Part shown: positions 26,119-34,400 of the stretch, piece by piece
Layout of the letters: every line of letters starts with the position of its first letter
Position numbering within the stretch: the first letter of the stretch is position 1
Assembly (NCBI GenBank): GCA_021151695.1
Contig: JAGKWU010000001.1
Coordinates: 186,001-250,000 of the forward strand
Reading direction: 5' to 3'
Length of the DNA stretch: 64,000 bases
From: Cellvibrionaceae bacterium
GTDB lineage: Bacteria > Pseudomonadota > Gammaproteobacteria > Pseudomonadales > Cellvibrionaceae
Made by a program: the position numbers and the translations under genes
The notes under the pieces: model-generated
The model's input: only the letters and a program-made list of their open reading frames with translations
Database searches by the model: none
Told to the model about the DNA's origin: nothing

Positions 26119-28090
26119 GTTAGGTCACCTCGCACTTATATTGGCGCTCTGCCTGAGCTTTGCGCTGTTTGTTTTACCCATGCTCGGTGCCCATTACGGC
26201 AACGCACTGTTGATGCATAGCGCACGCTCCTTGGCGACAGGTTTTTTTGTCTTTATTGCCATCGCGTTTTACTGCTTATCATATGCTTTTGCCAATGATG
26301 ATTTTTCGGTGAAGTATGTTGCTGAAAACTCAAATAGCTTGCTGCCTTACTACTACAAGCTCTGTGCGGTCTGGGGCGGCCATGAGGGCTCACTGCTACT
26401 GTGGGTTTTTATGTTGTCAGGCTGGACGTTTGCAGTAGCCATTTTCAGTAAATCTTTACCGCTTGATATGCAGGCACGCGTGCTCGCTGTACTAGGATTT
26501 GTCGCTGTGGGCTTTTTATTATTCATGCTGCTCACCTCCAATCCTTTTGAACGTATTTTGCCAATTCCGCCGCAAGATGGTGGCGATTTAAATCCGCTGT
26601 TACAAGACCCGGGCTTTGTCATTCATCCGCCCGTGCTTTACATGGGCTATGTGGGTTTCAGTGTGTGTTTTGCATTTGCCATTGCAGCACTCATTGCTGG
26701 TCGTCTTGATAGTGCGTGGGCACGTTGGTCTCGCCCTTGGGCAACTATGGCTTGGGGATTTCTCTCCGTAGGAATTGCGCTTGGCAGCTGGTGGGCTTAC
26801 TACGAATTAGGTTGGGGTGGCTGGTGGTTCTGGGACCCGGTAGAAAATGCGTCTTTCATGCCCTGGCTGGTAGGCACTGCACTAATCCATTCACTGGCAG
26901 TTACCGAAAAACGCAGCTTATTTAAAAGTTGGACTATTCTGCTCGCGATATTCGCATTCTCTTTAAGCTTGCTGGGAACCTTCCTGGTTCGCTCCGGCAT
27001 ACTCACCTCGGTACATGCATTCGCCAATGATCCCGAGCGCGGCATTTTTGTATTAGGCTTTTTATTGGTGGTCGTAGGCGGTTCGCTAGTGCTCTACGCC
27101 TTTCGCGCACCCGTGGTGAAAAGTGAAATTGGTTTTAACTGGTTTTCACGCGAGACCTTATTGCTCGGCAACAATATTTTGTTGTGTGTTGTGATGGTTA
27201 CTGTATTACTGGGCACGCTTTATCCTTTGATCGCCGACGCATTGCATTGGGGGAAAATTTCTGTAGGTCCACCTTACTTCAACTTTTTCTTTTTACCTCT
27301 GATGGGCTTGCTCTGCCTTATCATGGGGCTTGCACCTTCAGCCAATTGGAAGCGCACCTCACCGCAACAATTGCTGAAATTATTGTGGAAGCCCTGGTTT
27401 ATAAGCCTGGCATTCGCCTTGGTGTTTCCCTTTCTATACGGTGAGGGCTACAAATTTTCTGCAGTGCTCGCCGTCTTTATCGCCAGTTGGATAACTACTT
27501 CCCTGATTGCCGATTTTATTTATCGCCTGCGCCATGCAGATTCTGCACTCGCGGGTATCAAACGCCTTGGCCTGAGCTACTACGCTATGACCATTGCCCA
27601 TCTCGGTATTGCAGTGACATTAATTGGTATTTCACTCACTAGCATCTACAGCATAGAGCGCGATTTGCGGATGCAAGAGCATCAGACAGTTGACTTGCTG
27701 GGCTATGAATTTACGCTGCAATCCCTGCAAAAAGTCAAAGGCCCTAATTACATGGCCGACGAAGCTTTCATCACCGTGGAGCACAACGGCAAAGCATTGG
27801 CCGATATGCATCCACAAAAGCGCAAATACACAGCGCGCGGAAACTTAATGACAGAAGTTGCACTGGACGCCGGTTTGTTCCGCGATATTTATGTCGCTAT
27901 GGGCGAACCAGTGGGTGACAACGCCTGGGCTATGCGTGTTCACGTAAAACCTTTTGTGCGCTGGATTTGGTTGGGTGCATTAATGATGGCGTTTGGCGCT
28001 TGCCTATCCGTCATGGATAAACGCTACCGCAAAAGCCTGGCCGCAAAACAAATAGAATCTGTGCCTGCTGGAGTTGTTGCTAATGAATAA
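26108..28090 (+). CDS. ccmF: Cytochrome c heme lyase subunit CcmF
   Basis: A 660-residue multi-span membrane protein that accepts heme from CcmE and, with CcmH and CcmI, attaches it to apocytochrome c. The WWD motif is present (YYELGWGGWWFWDPVENASF, about residues 235-254), as is the heme-handling region around PPVLYMGYVGFSVCFAFA. Its length is normal. It overlaps ccmE upstream and ccmG downstream, consistent with translational coupling. Confidence 0.96.
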   Translation: MVPELGHLALILALCLSFALFVLPMLGAHYGNALLMHSARSLATGFFVFIAIAFYCLSYAFANDDFSVKYVAENSNSLLPYYYKLCAVWGGHEGSLLLWVFMLSGWTFAVAIFSKSLPLDMQARVLAVLGFVAVGFLLFMLLTSNPFERILPIPPQDGGDLNPLLQDPGFVIHPPVLYMGYVGFSVCFAFAIAALIAGRLDSAWARWSRPWATMAWGFLSVGIALGSWWAYYELGWGGWWFWDPVENASFMPWLVGTALIHSLAVTEKRSLFKSWTILLAIFAFSLSLLGTFLVRSGILTSVHAFANDPERGIFVLGFLLVVVGGSLVLYAFRAPVVKSEIGFNWFSRETLLLGNNILLCVVMVTVLLGTLYPLIADALHWGKISVGPPYFNFFFLPLMGLLCLIMGLAPSANWKRTSPQQLLKLLWKPWFISLAFALVFPFLYGEGYKFSAVLAVFIASWITTSLIADFIYRLRHADSALAGIKRLGLSYYAMTIAHLGIAVTLIGISLTSIYSIERDLRMQEHQTVDLLGYEFTLQSLQKVKGPNYMADEAFITVEHNGKALADMHPQKRKYTARGNLMTEVALDAGLFRDIYVAMGEPVGDNAWAMRVHVKPFVRWIWLGALMMAFGACLSVMDKRYRKSLAAKQIESVPAGVVANE

Positions 28091-28616
28091 ACAGCGGTTA
28101 CTACTTTTTATTCCCCTGATTATTTTCGCTATTTTGGGTGTGTTATTTTTTCGCGGACTTTCGCTCGACCCCAATAGCATGCCTTCGGCACTGTTGAATA
28201 AACCTGTGCCGAAATTTTCCTTGCCTCGTCTGGAGAATCCTGCCGAACAACGCACTGAGTCTTTAGTGCAAGGGAAGGTTACACTAATTAACGTCTGGGC
28301 AACCTGGTGTGTGACTTGCCGCGCAGAGCATGCATTTCTCAATCAACTCAAACAGCAGGGCGTGCATATAGTGGGGATCGACTATAAAGACGATACCGCC
28401 GATGCCCAACGCTGGATTTCCGAATTGGGCAACCCCTACGATGAAATCGTGATAGATGCAGAAGGTCGCCTGGGCTTGGATCTCGGCGTATTTGGTGCAC
28501 CGGAAACCTATGTGGTCGACAAAAATAGCATCATCCGCTACAAACATATTGGTGACTTAAACCAAAAGGTTTGGGATGAAACCATCGCTCCTGTTGTGCA
28601 ATCCCTTCAAAAATAA
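28083..28616 (+). CDS. ccmG: Thiol:disulfide reductase CcmG/DsbE
   Basis: A 177-residue membrane-anchored thioredoxin-fold protein facing the periplasm. The N-terminal anchor is at about 5-24, and the active site is WATWCVTCRAEH (CxxC). It keeps the apocytochrome CxxCH cysteines or CcmH reduced for heme ligation. The conserved GVFGAPETYVVD segment near the C-terminus is typical. The ATG at 28083 overlaps ccmF by eight bases. In most relatives ccmH follows at once; here the cluster is interrupted for about 750 bases. Confidence 0.95.
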   Translation: MNKQRLLLFIPLIIFAILGVLFFRGLSLDPNSMPSALLNKPVPKFSLPRLENPAEQRTESLVQGKVTLINVWATWCVTCRAEHAFLNQLKQQGVHIVGIDYKDDTADAQRWISELGNPYDEIVIDAEGRLGLDLGVFGAPETYVVDKNSIIRYKHIGDLNQKVWDETIAPVVQSLQK

Positions 28617-28633
28617 ATCGTCGTTAAAGCCGA

Positions 28634-28675
28634 TTGATTTAAATCAAAGCTCGCCCGCCCTTAAGTTGTAAACTT
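28634..28675 (+). promoter_or_regulatory. FNR/Anr-type promoter for the small membrane protein
   Basis: A perfect FNR/Anr box, TTGATTTAAATCAA (28634-28647), is followed by a -10-like TAAACT at 28669-28674. The box centre at 28640.5 would lie about 41.5 bp before a start site near 28682, the geometry of class II FNR-activated promoters. A strong ribosome-binding stretch (AGGGGAGGG) and an ATG at 28707 follow. Box and spacing are seen; oxygen control is inferred from the consensus. Confidence 0.75.
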
Positions 28676-28706
28676 TTTAAAACCAACATTAGGGGAGGGC
28701 GCAACT

Positions 28707-28865
28707 ATGTATTTGGATTCAGTCGTCATTGCCGGCCTGGCAATTGTTATTTTGATTTGTGTGATGGCAGCCTATCTGGGCATGTTTGCTTACAGGCACA
28801 TCAAAAGCGATACATCGAAGGCAAAGGAAATAGCGCAACACACGGCCACTAAAAATACTTATTGA
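28707..28865 (+). CDS. 52-residue single-span membrane protein, probably oxygen-regulated
   Basis: A short reading frame beginning MYLDSVVIAGLAIVILICVM, with one membrane helix (about 5-29) and a basic, polar C-terminal tail (about 30-52). It is supported by a strong AGGGGAGGG ribosome-binding site seven bases before the ATG, an FNR/Anr-like promoter, and a terminator just after the stop. Size and topology recall small DUF3149-type or oxidase-associated proteins, but I cannot assign a family. Its place within the cytochrome c maturation genes suggests a link to respiratory complexes at low oxygen (inference). Confidence 0.7.
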   Translation: MYLDSVVIAGLAIVILICVMAAYLGMFAYRHIKSDTSKAKEIAQHTATKNTY

Positions 28866-28896
28866 AAAAGAAGAGGGAAAAACTGCAGGCATAAAA

Positions 28897-28925
28897 AAAG
28901 CCCCTGATGTGGGGCTTTCTTTTTC
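28897..28925 (+). terminator. Terminator after the small membrane protein
   Basis: A stem AAAGCCCC/GGGGCTTT with loop TGATGT is followed by CTTTTTC. It is 31 bases after the small gene. The A-rich left flank could also act for the minus-strand tRNA transcript that approaches from the right. Confidence 0.85.
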
Positions 28926-28969
28926 TTGCTGCCAACTAACTTATATTAATTGCAACAAGTCACGAATAG

Positions 28970-29046
28970 TGGCGGACCGGACGGGGCTCGAACCCGCGAC
29001 CTCCGGCGTGACAGGCCGGCATTCTAACCGGCTGAACTACCGGTCC
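28970..29046 (-). tRNA. tRNA-Asp (anticodon GTC)
   Basis: A 77-nt cloverleaf on the minus strand: acceptor arms GGACCGG/CCGGTCC, discriminator G, encoded CCA, anticodon loop CTGTCAC with anticodon GTC, and T-arm GCGGGTTCGAGCCCCGT. It is the second gene of a tRNA-Val/tRNA-Asp pair, 40 bases downstream of tRNA-Val. Confidence 0.96.
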
Positions 29047-29086
29047 GCGATACTTGAAAACACTCTTCAACCTTGTGGGTTTGAAG

Positions 29087-29162
29087 TGGTGGGCGGTACA
29101 AGACTCGAACTTGTGACCCATGCCTTGTAAGGGCATTGCTCTACCAACTGAGCTAACCGCCC
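29087..29162 (-). tRNA. tRNA-Val (anticodon TAC)
   Basis: A 76-nt cloverleaf on the minus strand: acceptor arms GGGCGGT/ACCGCCC, discriminator A, encoded CCA, anticodon stem ATGCC/GGCAT with loop CTTACAA (anticodon TAC), and T-arm ACAAGTTCGAGTCTTGT. It is the promoter-proximal gene of the pair, which lies antisense inside the ccm cluster. Confidence 0.96.
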
Positions 29163-29177
29163 GATCAAGTGAGGCGC

Positions 29178-29205
29178 ATTTTAATGATCTGGAGAACGAG
29201 GTCAA
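29178..29205 (-). promoter_or_regulatory. Promoter of the tRNA-Val/tRNA-Asp operon
   Basis: On the minus strand, TTGACC (-35, 29200-29205) and TAAAAT (-10, 29178-29183) are separated by 16 bp. They are followed by GCGCC, a GC-rich discriminator typical of stable-RNA promoters under stringent control. It is a close sigma-70 match ending about 15 bases before the mature tRNA-Val. Confidence 0.75.
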
Positions 29206-29320
29206 CAACTTTTTAAAAGTTTTTTACAAATTCTGCAAAAAAAGAAATTTTTGGTTATTTAACAAACGCTTAGGGCGATTTTTTGCACATAAACATAGGT
29301 TCATCGGATATTTCCCTGCC

Positions 29321-29341
29321 ATCAATCGCAATTGATATACT
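29321..29341 (+). promoter_or_regulatory. Extended -10 promoter of ccmH with an overlapping palindrome
   Basis: TGATATACT (TG at 29333-29334, TATACT at 29336-29341) is an extended -10 element, and ccmH starts 28 bases later. No good -35 is present. A perfect dyad, ATCAAT-CGCA-ATTGAT (29321-29336), overlaps the upstream edge of the -10 and could be a repressor site. This provides ccmH-ccmI with its own transcription start, which the break in the cluster would require. Confidence 0.6.
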
Positions 29342-29368
29342 CTGCGCAAAATTTTTTGAGGCATTCCC

Positions 29369-29896
29369 ATGCGTTCCTTTATGCGATTTTTTTGTCTAAT
29401 GTCATTACTGCTCTTAAGCTTTGGCAGCAGAGCGGCTATAGACGTGCACGAATTCGATAATGATCAACAGCGGCAGCGCTACCAGAGCTTTATTGAAGAG
29501 ATGCGCTGCCCCAAATGCCAGAACCAGAATCTCGCCGGCAGCGACTCCCCAATTTCCGCCGATTTGCGCCGCGAAATCTATGACATGATCAAGGCCGGGA
29601 AGAGCGATAAAGAAATCGTGGATTTTATGGTGGATCGCTACGGCGATTTTATTTTGTATCGTCCCCGCGTTACCGCCATCACTTATGTCCTGTGGGGCGC
29701 ACCTGCTGTACTACTTGTTACGGGCGCCATAGTCCTGATACTTATGCTGCGCCGCCGCAGACGTCTTGCCCTTGATCAGAAAGTCCAGCCTTTGTCCGAC
29801 GATGAGCAAGCGCGTCTGGCATCGCTGTTAAACTCCACACCAGATACATCCTCCTCAAACAAAAACACAAGCTCTTCACAACAGGGGCAACAATAA
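29369..29896 (+). CDS. ccmH: Cytochrome c maturation protein CcmH
   Basis: A 175-residue periplasmic protein with a signal peptide or anchor (about 1-22), the thiol-redox motif EEMRCPKCQNQNLAGSDSPI, and a C-terminal membrane helix (about 107-127). CcmH handles the apocytochrome CxxCH thiols with CcmG before heme attachment by CcmF. The C-terminal tail is rich in Ser/Asn/Gln. Its stop overlaps the ccmI start by one base (TAATG). Confidence 0.94.
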   Translation: MRSFMRFFCLMSLLLLSFGSRAAIDVHEFDNDQQRQRYQSFIEEMRCPKCQNQNLAGSDSPISADLRREIYDMIKAGKSDKEIVDFMVDRYGDFILYRPRVTAITYVLWGAPAVLLVTGAIVLILMLRRRRRLALDQKVQPLSDDEQARLASLLNSTPDTSSSNKNTSSSQQGQQ

Positions 29897-31191
29897 TGAC
29901 AACTTTTTTATTGCCACTGATTGCAATGGCTGCATTGGCCGCGGTGTTTTTTATCTGGCCGATTTTGCGCTTCAAAAATGTTGGAAATACGGCAGCTACC
30001 GCTGATCTCAATACACGCCTCATCGAAAACGTGCGTATTTTTCGCGAGCATTTGGCAGAGCTTGAGCGCAACCTTGCGGCGCAAACCATTGATAAAACGC
30101 AATTCGCGCAGCTCAAATTGGAACTGGAGCGCAACCTGCTTGATGATGAGGCAGCTATTCGCACAGGTCATCCACGACAAGCACGCGGCCTGGGCGCAAA
30201 ACTCATAGTGCTGGTGAGTTTGTTTGTGTTAGCCGGCGGCATTTATTTTTATTTACAAAGGGGCAGCGCGGATGATGTAGTGATACAGCAGCTGCAGGAC
30301 GCCAAGATGAAGCAGGATTATCAGGACATGCTGCAAAATCGCGAGCCCAACACCGCGAAAACGCAAGAGCTAATCGCCCAAATCAAAGCGCGCCTGCAAG
30401 AGAAGCCCGATAATCTGCAACTTTGGTTTTTACTTGCGCGCAGTTACATGGAGCTTGCTAATTACACAGAAGCAACCACGGCTTATCAGCAATTGCTGCA
30501 ACGCGACCCGCAATCGCCCATGATTATGTCCGAGCTTGCACAAGCCATGTTTTTGCGCGATGGCAACCGCATGACACCGCCGGTGGTAGATCTGGCTAAA
30601 AACGCTGTCACTCTCGACCCGAAAAATACCACTGCACTCGGCCTTCTCGGTATAGATGCCTATGGCCGTAAGGATTACAAAGCTACTATTCGATACTGGC
30701 AGAAATCGGTGGATTTACTGGGTACTAATTCATCGGGAGGGCAAGCGCTGGCAGCTGGTATTGAGCGCGCCAAGCGCGATTTTGTCGCTAGCGGCGGCTC
30801 ACTAGAGGAACTTAACAGCAAGTCTGCTTATGCGCTCACTTTACATGTAACTTTGGGTGCCAAGGCCAAGGTAAATAAGGACCAGATTGTCTTTATCTAC
30901 GCCCGCGCCTGGAAGGGTTCGCCAATGCCGTTGGCTATTAGCCGCATCAAAGTAGCCGATTTACCTGCAACCATCACATTGGACGAAACCATGGCGATGT
31001 CGCCGGCCGCCAGCCTAGCCAATGCTACGGATGTAGAAGTGGTTGCGCGCATCTCTCCAGAGGGATCAGCCCAAGCCAAAGTGGGCGACTGGCAAGCCAA
31101 ACAGGGGCCAATTTCCATGAAATCCATCCCCGAACAGCTGCAATTGGAGATAAACGAGCAGCTAACGGCCGACTCCCTCAGCAAGCAATAA
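29896..31191 (+). CDS. ccmI: Cytochrome c maturation TPR protein CcmI
   Basis: A 431-residue membrane protein with two N-terminal helices (about 3-22 and 98-116) flanking a charged coiled-coil-like cytoplasmic loop. A periplasmic TPR region follows (about 160-290; DNLQLWFLLARSYMELANYTEA), then a C-terminal beta-rich domain. CcmI binds the C-termini of apocytochromes c and presents them to CcmFH. It ends the split ccm cluster; smc begins 304 bases downstream. Confidence 0.9.
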   Translation: MTTFLLPLIAMAALAAVFFIWPILRFKNVGNTAATADLNTRLIENVRIFREHLAELERNLAAQTIDKTQFAQLKLELERNLLDDEAAIRTGHPRQARGLGAKLIVLVSLFVLAGGIYFYLQRGSADDVVIQQLQDAKMKQDYQDMLQNREPNTAKTQELIAQIKARLQEKPDNLQLWFLLARSYMELANYTEATTAYQQLLQRDPQSPMIMSELAQAMFLRDGNRMTPPVVDLAKNAVTLDPKNTTALGLLGIDAYGRKDYKATIRYWQKSVDLLGTNSSGGQALAAGIERAKRDFVASGGSLEELNSKSAYALTLHVTLGAKAKVNKDQIVFIYARAWKGSPMPLAISRIKVADLPATITLDETMAMSPAASLANATDVEVVARISPEGSAQAKVGDWQAKQGPISMKSIPEQLQLEINEQLTADSLSKQ

Positions 31192-31283
31192 TCCCCAGCT
31201 TGACCAATTCCTGCTCAACCCTGGACAGGGTTGGGCATAATTTACCCAGCTTTTATGGCGTATCGCGGCGATTGCGCTTTTTA

Positions 31284-31337
31284 GCGCCCAAATTGGGCGC
31301 AAATGCCTTTTGTTTGCCGGCTGCAAGCGTGTAGAAT
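31284..31337 (+). promoter_or_regulatory. Probable smc promoter with an upstream 17-bp palindrome
   Basis: The 304-base gap between ccmI and smc has no gene. It contains a sigma-70-like promoter, TTGTTT (31310-31315) and TAGAAT (31332-31337) with a 16-bp spacer. Just upstream lies a perfect dyad, GCGCCCAA-A-TTGGGCGC (31284-31300). A further small hairpin, CAACCC/GGGTTG (31216-31233), may end the ccmI transcript but lacks a strong T tract. A long leader of about 150 bases would precede smc. Confidence 0.55.
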
Positions 31338-31495
31338 CCTGCCCTTTATAGACTTGCTGAGTCCGGTTGTCGCGCCTGTAAAACGCGCCCAAACAATAAT
31401 GAAATCAACCAGCTAGCTGCGCAGCCCCAAAGGACGCCACGCAGTGAGCCCAATACCCCGGCCAGCCCCCGAATAAAGTAGAGTGACACCAAACT

Positions 31496-34400
31496 ATGCG
31501 GCTAAAGTGCATCAAGCTGGCAGGCTTTAAATCCTTCGTTGACCCCACTACGGTCAACTTTCCCAGCAATTTGTGTGCTGTTGTCGGCCCTAACGGTTGT
31601 GGTAAATCCAATATCATCGACGCTGTACGCTGGGTAATGGGGGAATCTTCCGCCAAAAACCTGCGCGGCGAAAACATGACTGACGTTATTTTTAACGGTT
31701 CCAGTGGCCGTAAGCCGGTCGGTCAAGCATCCATTGAGTTGGTTTTCGATAACAGCGACGGCACGCTTCTGGGGGAGTACGCCGCCTTCACTGAAATTTC
31801 CATCAAACGCAAAGTAACCCGCGACGCCCAAAATCACTACTACCTTAACGGCACTAAATGTCGTCGACGTGACATTACCGATATTTTCCTTGGTACCGGT
31901 TTGGGCCCGCGCAGTTACGCGATTATCGAACAGGGCATGATCTCGCGCCTGATCGAAGCCAAGCCGGAAGATCTGCGTGTTTACATCGAAGAAGCCGCCG
32001 GTATCTCCAAGTACAAAGAGCGCCGCCGCGATACCGAAAGCCGTATGCGCCGCACCCAGGAAAACCTGGAGCGTTTGACCGACATCCGCGACGAGCTTGA
32101 GCGCCAATTGTCCCGCTTGCAACGCCAGGCGCAGGCTGCCGAGAAATATACCGAGCTCAAAAAAGAAGAGCGCTTGCTGAAAGCCCAATTGCAAGCGCTT
32201 AAGTTCCAGATACTGGACGAGCAAGCCAAAGCCAAACAAACTGCCATTCGCGATTTGGAATTGCGCATGGAATCCTTTGTGACGGATCAAGTCAGCAAAG
32301 ATACTTTGATTGAAAAATATCGCAGCCAATACACAGAGATGGGCGATAAATTCAACGAAGTGCAAGGCCGTTACTATGCCATTGGTGCGGATATCGCTCG
32401 CATCGAGCAAACCATTCACCACGCCCAGGAGCGTTCGCGCCAATTGCAAAGCGATCTGGATCAAACCCAGCGCGATTGCAAAGAAGCCGAAGAAAACTTA
32501 TTGATCGATTCCCAAAAAGCCGAAGGCTGGGAAGAAGAATTGCTGGTGCTTGAGCCAGAACTGGAAATGGTTAAAGCGGCGGAAGAGGGCTCCACCGAAG
32601 TACTGCTCGACGCCGAAGAAGCGATGCAACGCTGGCAAAACGAGTGGGACGCCTTTAACCAGCGCGCCGCCGAACCGCGCCAGAAAGCTGAAGTACAACA
32701 ATCGCGCATTCAACACCTTGAGCAAGTGCAACAGCGTTTGCTGCAACGCATTGAAAAACTCAAAGAAGAAAAAGCGAATCTGCATATTGATGGTGTTGAC
32801 GAAGAAATTGGTCAACTCACCGAGCAGCTCGCCGAACTTGATTTAACTGCTGACGAAAAACGTAATCGCGTAGAAAGTATTACAGAGCAACTGGATCAAC
32901 GTCGCAACGATAATACACGTTTGACTAACGAGCTGGATCAAACCCGCAGCCAGTTACAAACCATGCGCGGTCGCCACGCATCACTTGATGCGTTACAACA
33001 GGCGGCACTGGGCGAAAAAAATAAAGCTGTTACCCAATGGCTCGCGGCACAAAACCTGACAAACCAGCCGCGTCTGGCCGAATCCGTAACCGTACAAGAC
33101 GGCTGGGATAAAGCACTGGAAACCGTATTGGGCAACACACTGCAAGCCGTGTGTGTCGATGGCCTGGATGCGGTTTCATCCGTGATTGAAAACCTGACGC
33201 AGGGCGAACTGGTATTGTTCGACACCAGTGCAAAAGCTACGGCAACTCAATCCAGCAAAGCCACGTTACTGAGCAGTAAAGTTGCTGCCAGTTGGGATGC
33301 GACAGGTGCGCTCAGCGGTATTTATATCGCCGAGGATTTGCCCGCAGCACTACAATTGCGCGCGCAACTTTCTGCCAACGAATCCGTGATTACCAAAGAG
33401 GGTATCTGGATTGGCCCACACTGGTTACGTGTGGCGCGCGACACGGATGCAAGCTCCGGTGTTATCGCCCGCAAGCAGGAAATTGAAGAACTCAGTGCGA
33501 AAATTGCTGACGCCGAAGAAAAAGTTGAAGAGCTGAATCTGCAACTGGAAGAGGGTCGCCAGCAAATTAAAGAGCTGGAACAAAGCCGCGAAACTTTACG
33601 ACGCGAGGCTGACGAGCAGAGCCGCCGTTACGGCGAATTGCGCTCACAACTTTCCGCCAAACAAGTTCGTGTCGAGCAGGTCAATATGCGCCGCGAACGT
33701 GCCGACAATGAAATCGTTGAGGCGCGTGAACAGCTTGAGCAAGAGGCGGAACACCTCTCAGAAGCACGTATGATCCTGAGTGAAGCCATCGAAATGATGG
33801 GCCAGGACACAGACCTGCGTGAAGAATTATTGCAACAGCGCGATGATATTCGCACTGGCTTGGACCAGGCGCGCCAACGTGCACGTCACGATAAAGATAA
33901 GGCCCATGAGCTCGCCATGCGTTTCCAATCCCTGAAAACGCAACTGGATGGTATTCGTCTTAGCATTGGCCGCTTGCGCGAACAAACTGCTCGCCTGCAA
34001 GAGCGGCGCGAACAATTGATTGTGTCGCTCAGCGAAAACCGCGATCCGATTGAAGAATACAAATCTGAACTGGATGCGAACCTCGGCAAACGCTTATCCG
34101 TAGAGGCAGCACTTACCGAAGCCCGTCGCAATCTCGAAACCGTCGAGCATGAGTTGCGTAACGCCGAGCAGAGCCGCAACCGCGCAGAACAGGAAGTTCA
34201 GGCCGTGCGCGCGCATCTTGAGCAAGAGCGTTTGGCCGCACAGCGTTTGGAAGATCAGCGTGGCGCTATTGTCGCCCAGCTGGAGGAAGATGATTTGAAT
34301 TTGCAAACCATTCTGGCAGAAATTCCGGAAGGTACTGAGATCAAACCTATCGAAGACGAGCTCGAAGCAATTGCCGGCCGCATTACACGCCTGGGCCCGA

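Noticed and set aside
28909..29208. Open frames across 28.9-29.2 kb
   Set aside because: They overlap the tRNA-Asp and tRNA-Val genes and produce the typical false peptide of translated tRNA, such as TGLEPATSGVTGRHSN.
31502..32464. A 320-codon open frame on the minus strand within smc
   Set aside because: It is the exact antisense of a strongly conserved ATPase and coiled-coil coding region, has no ribosome-binding site or recognisable motif, and arises from the codon bias of smc.
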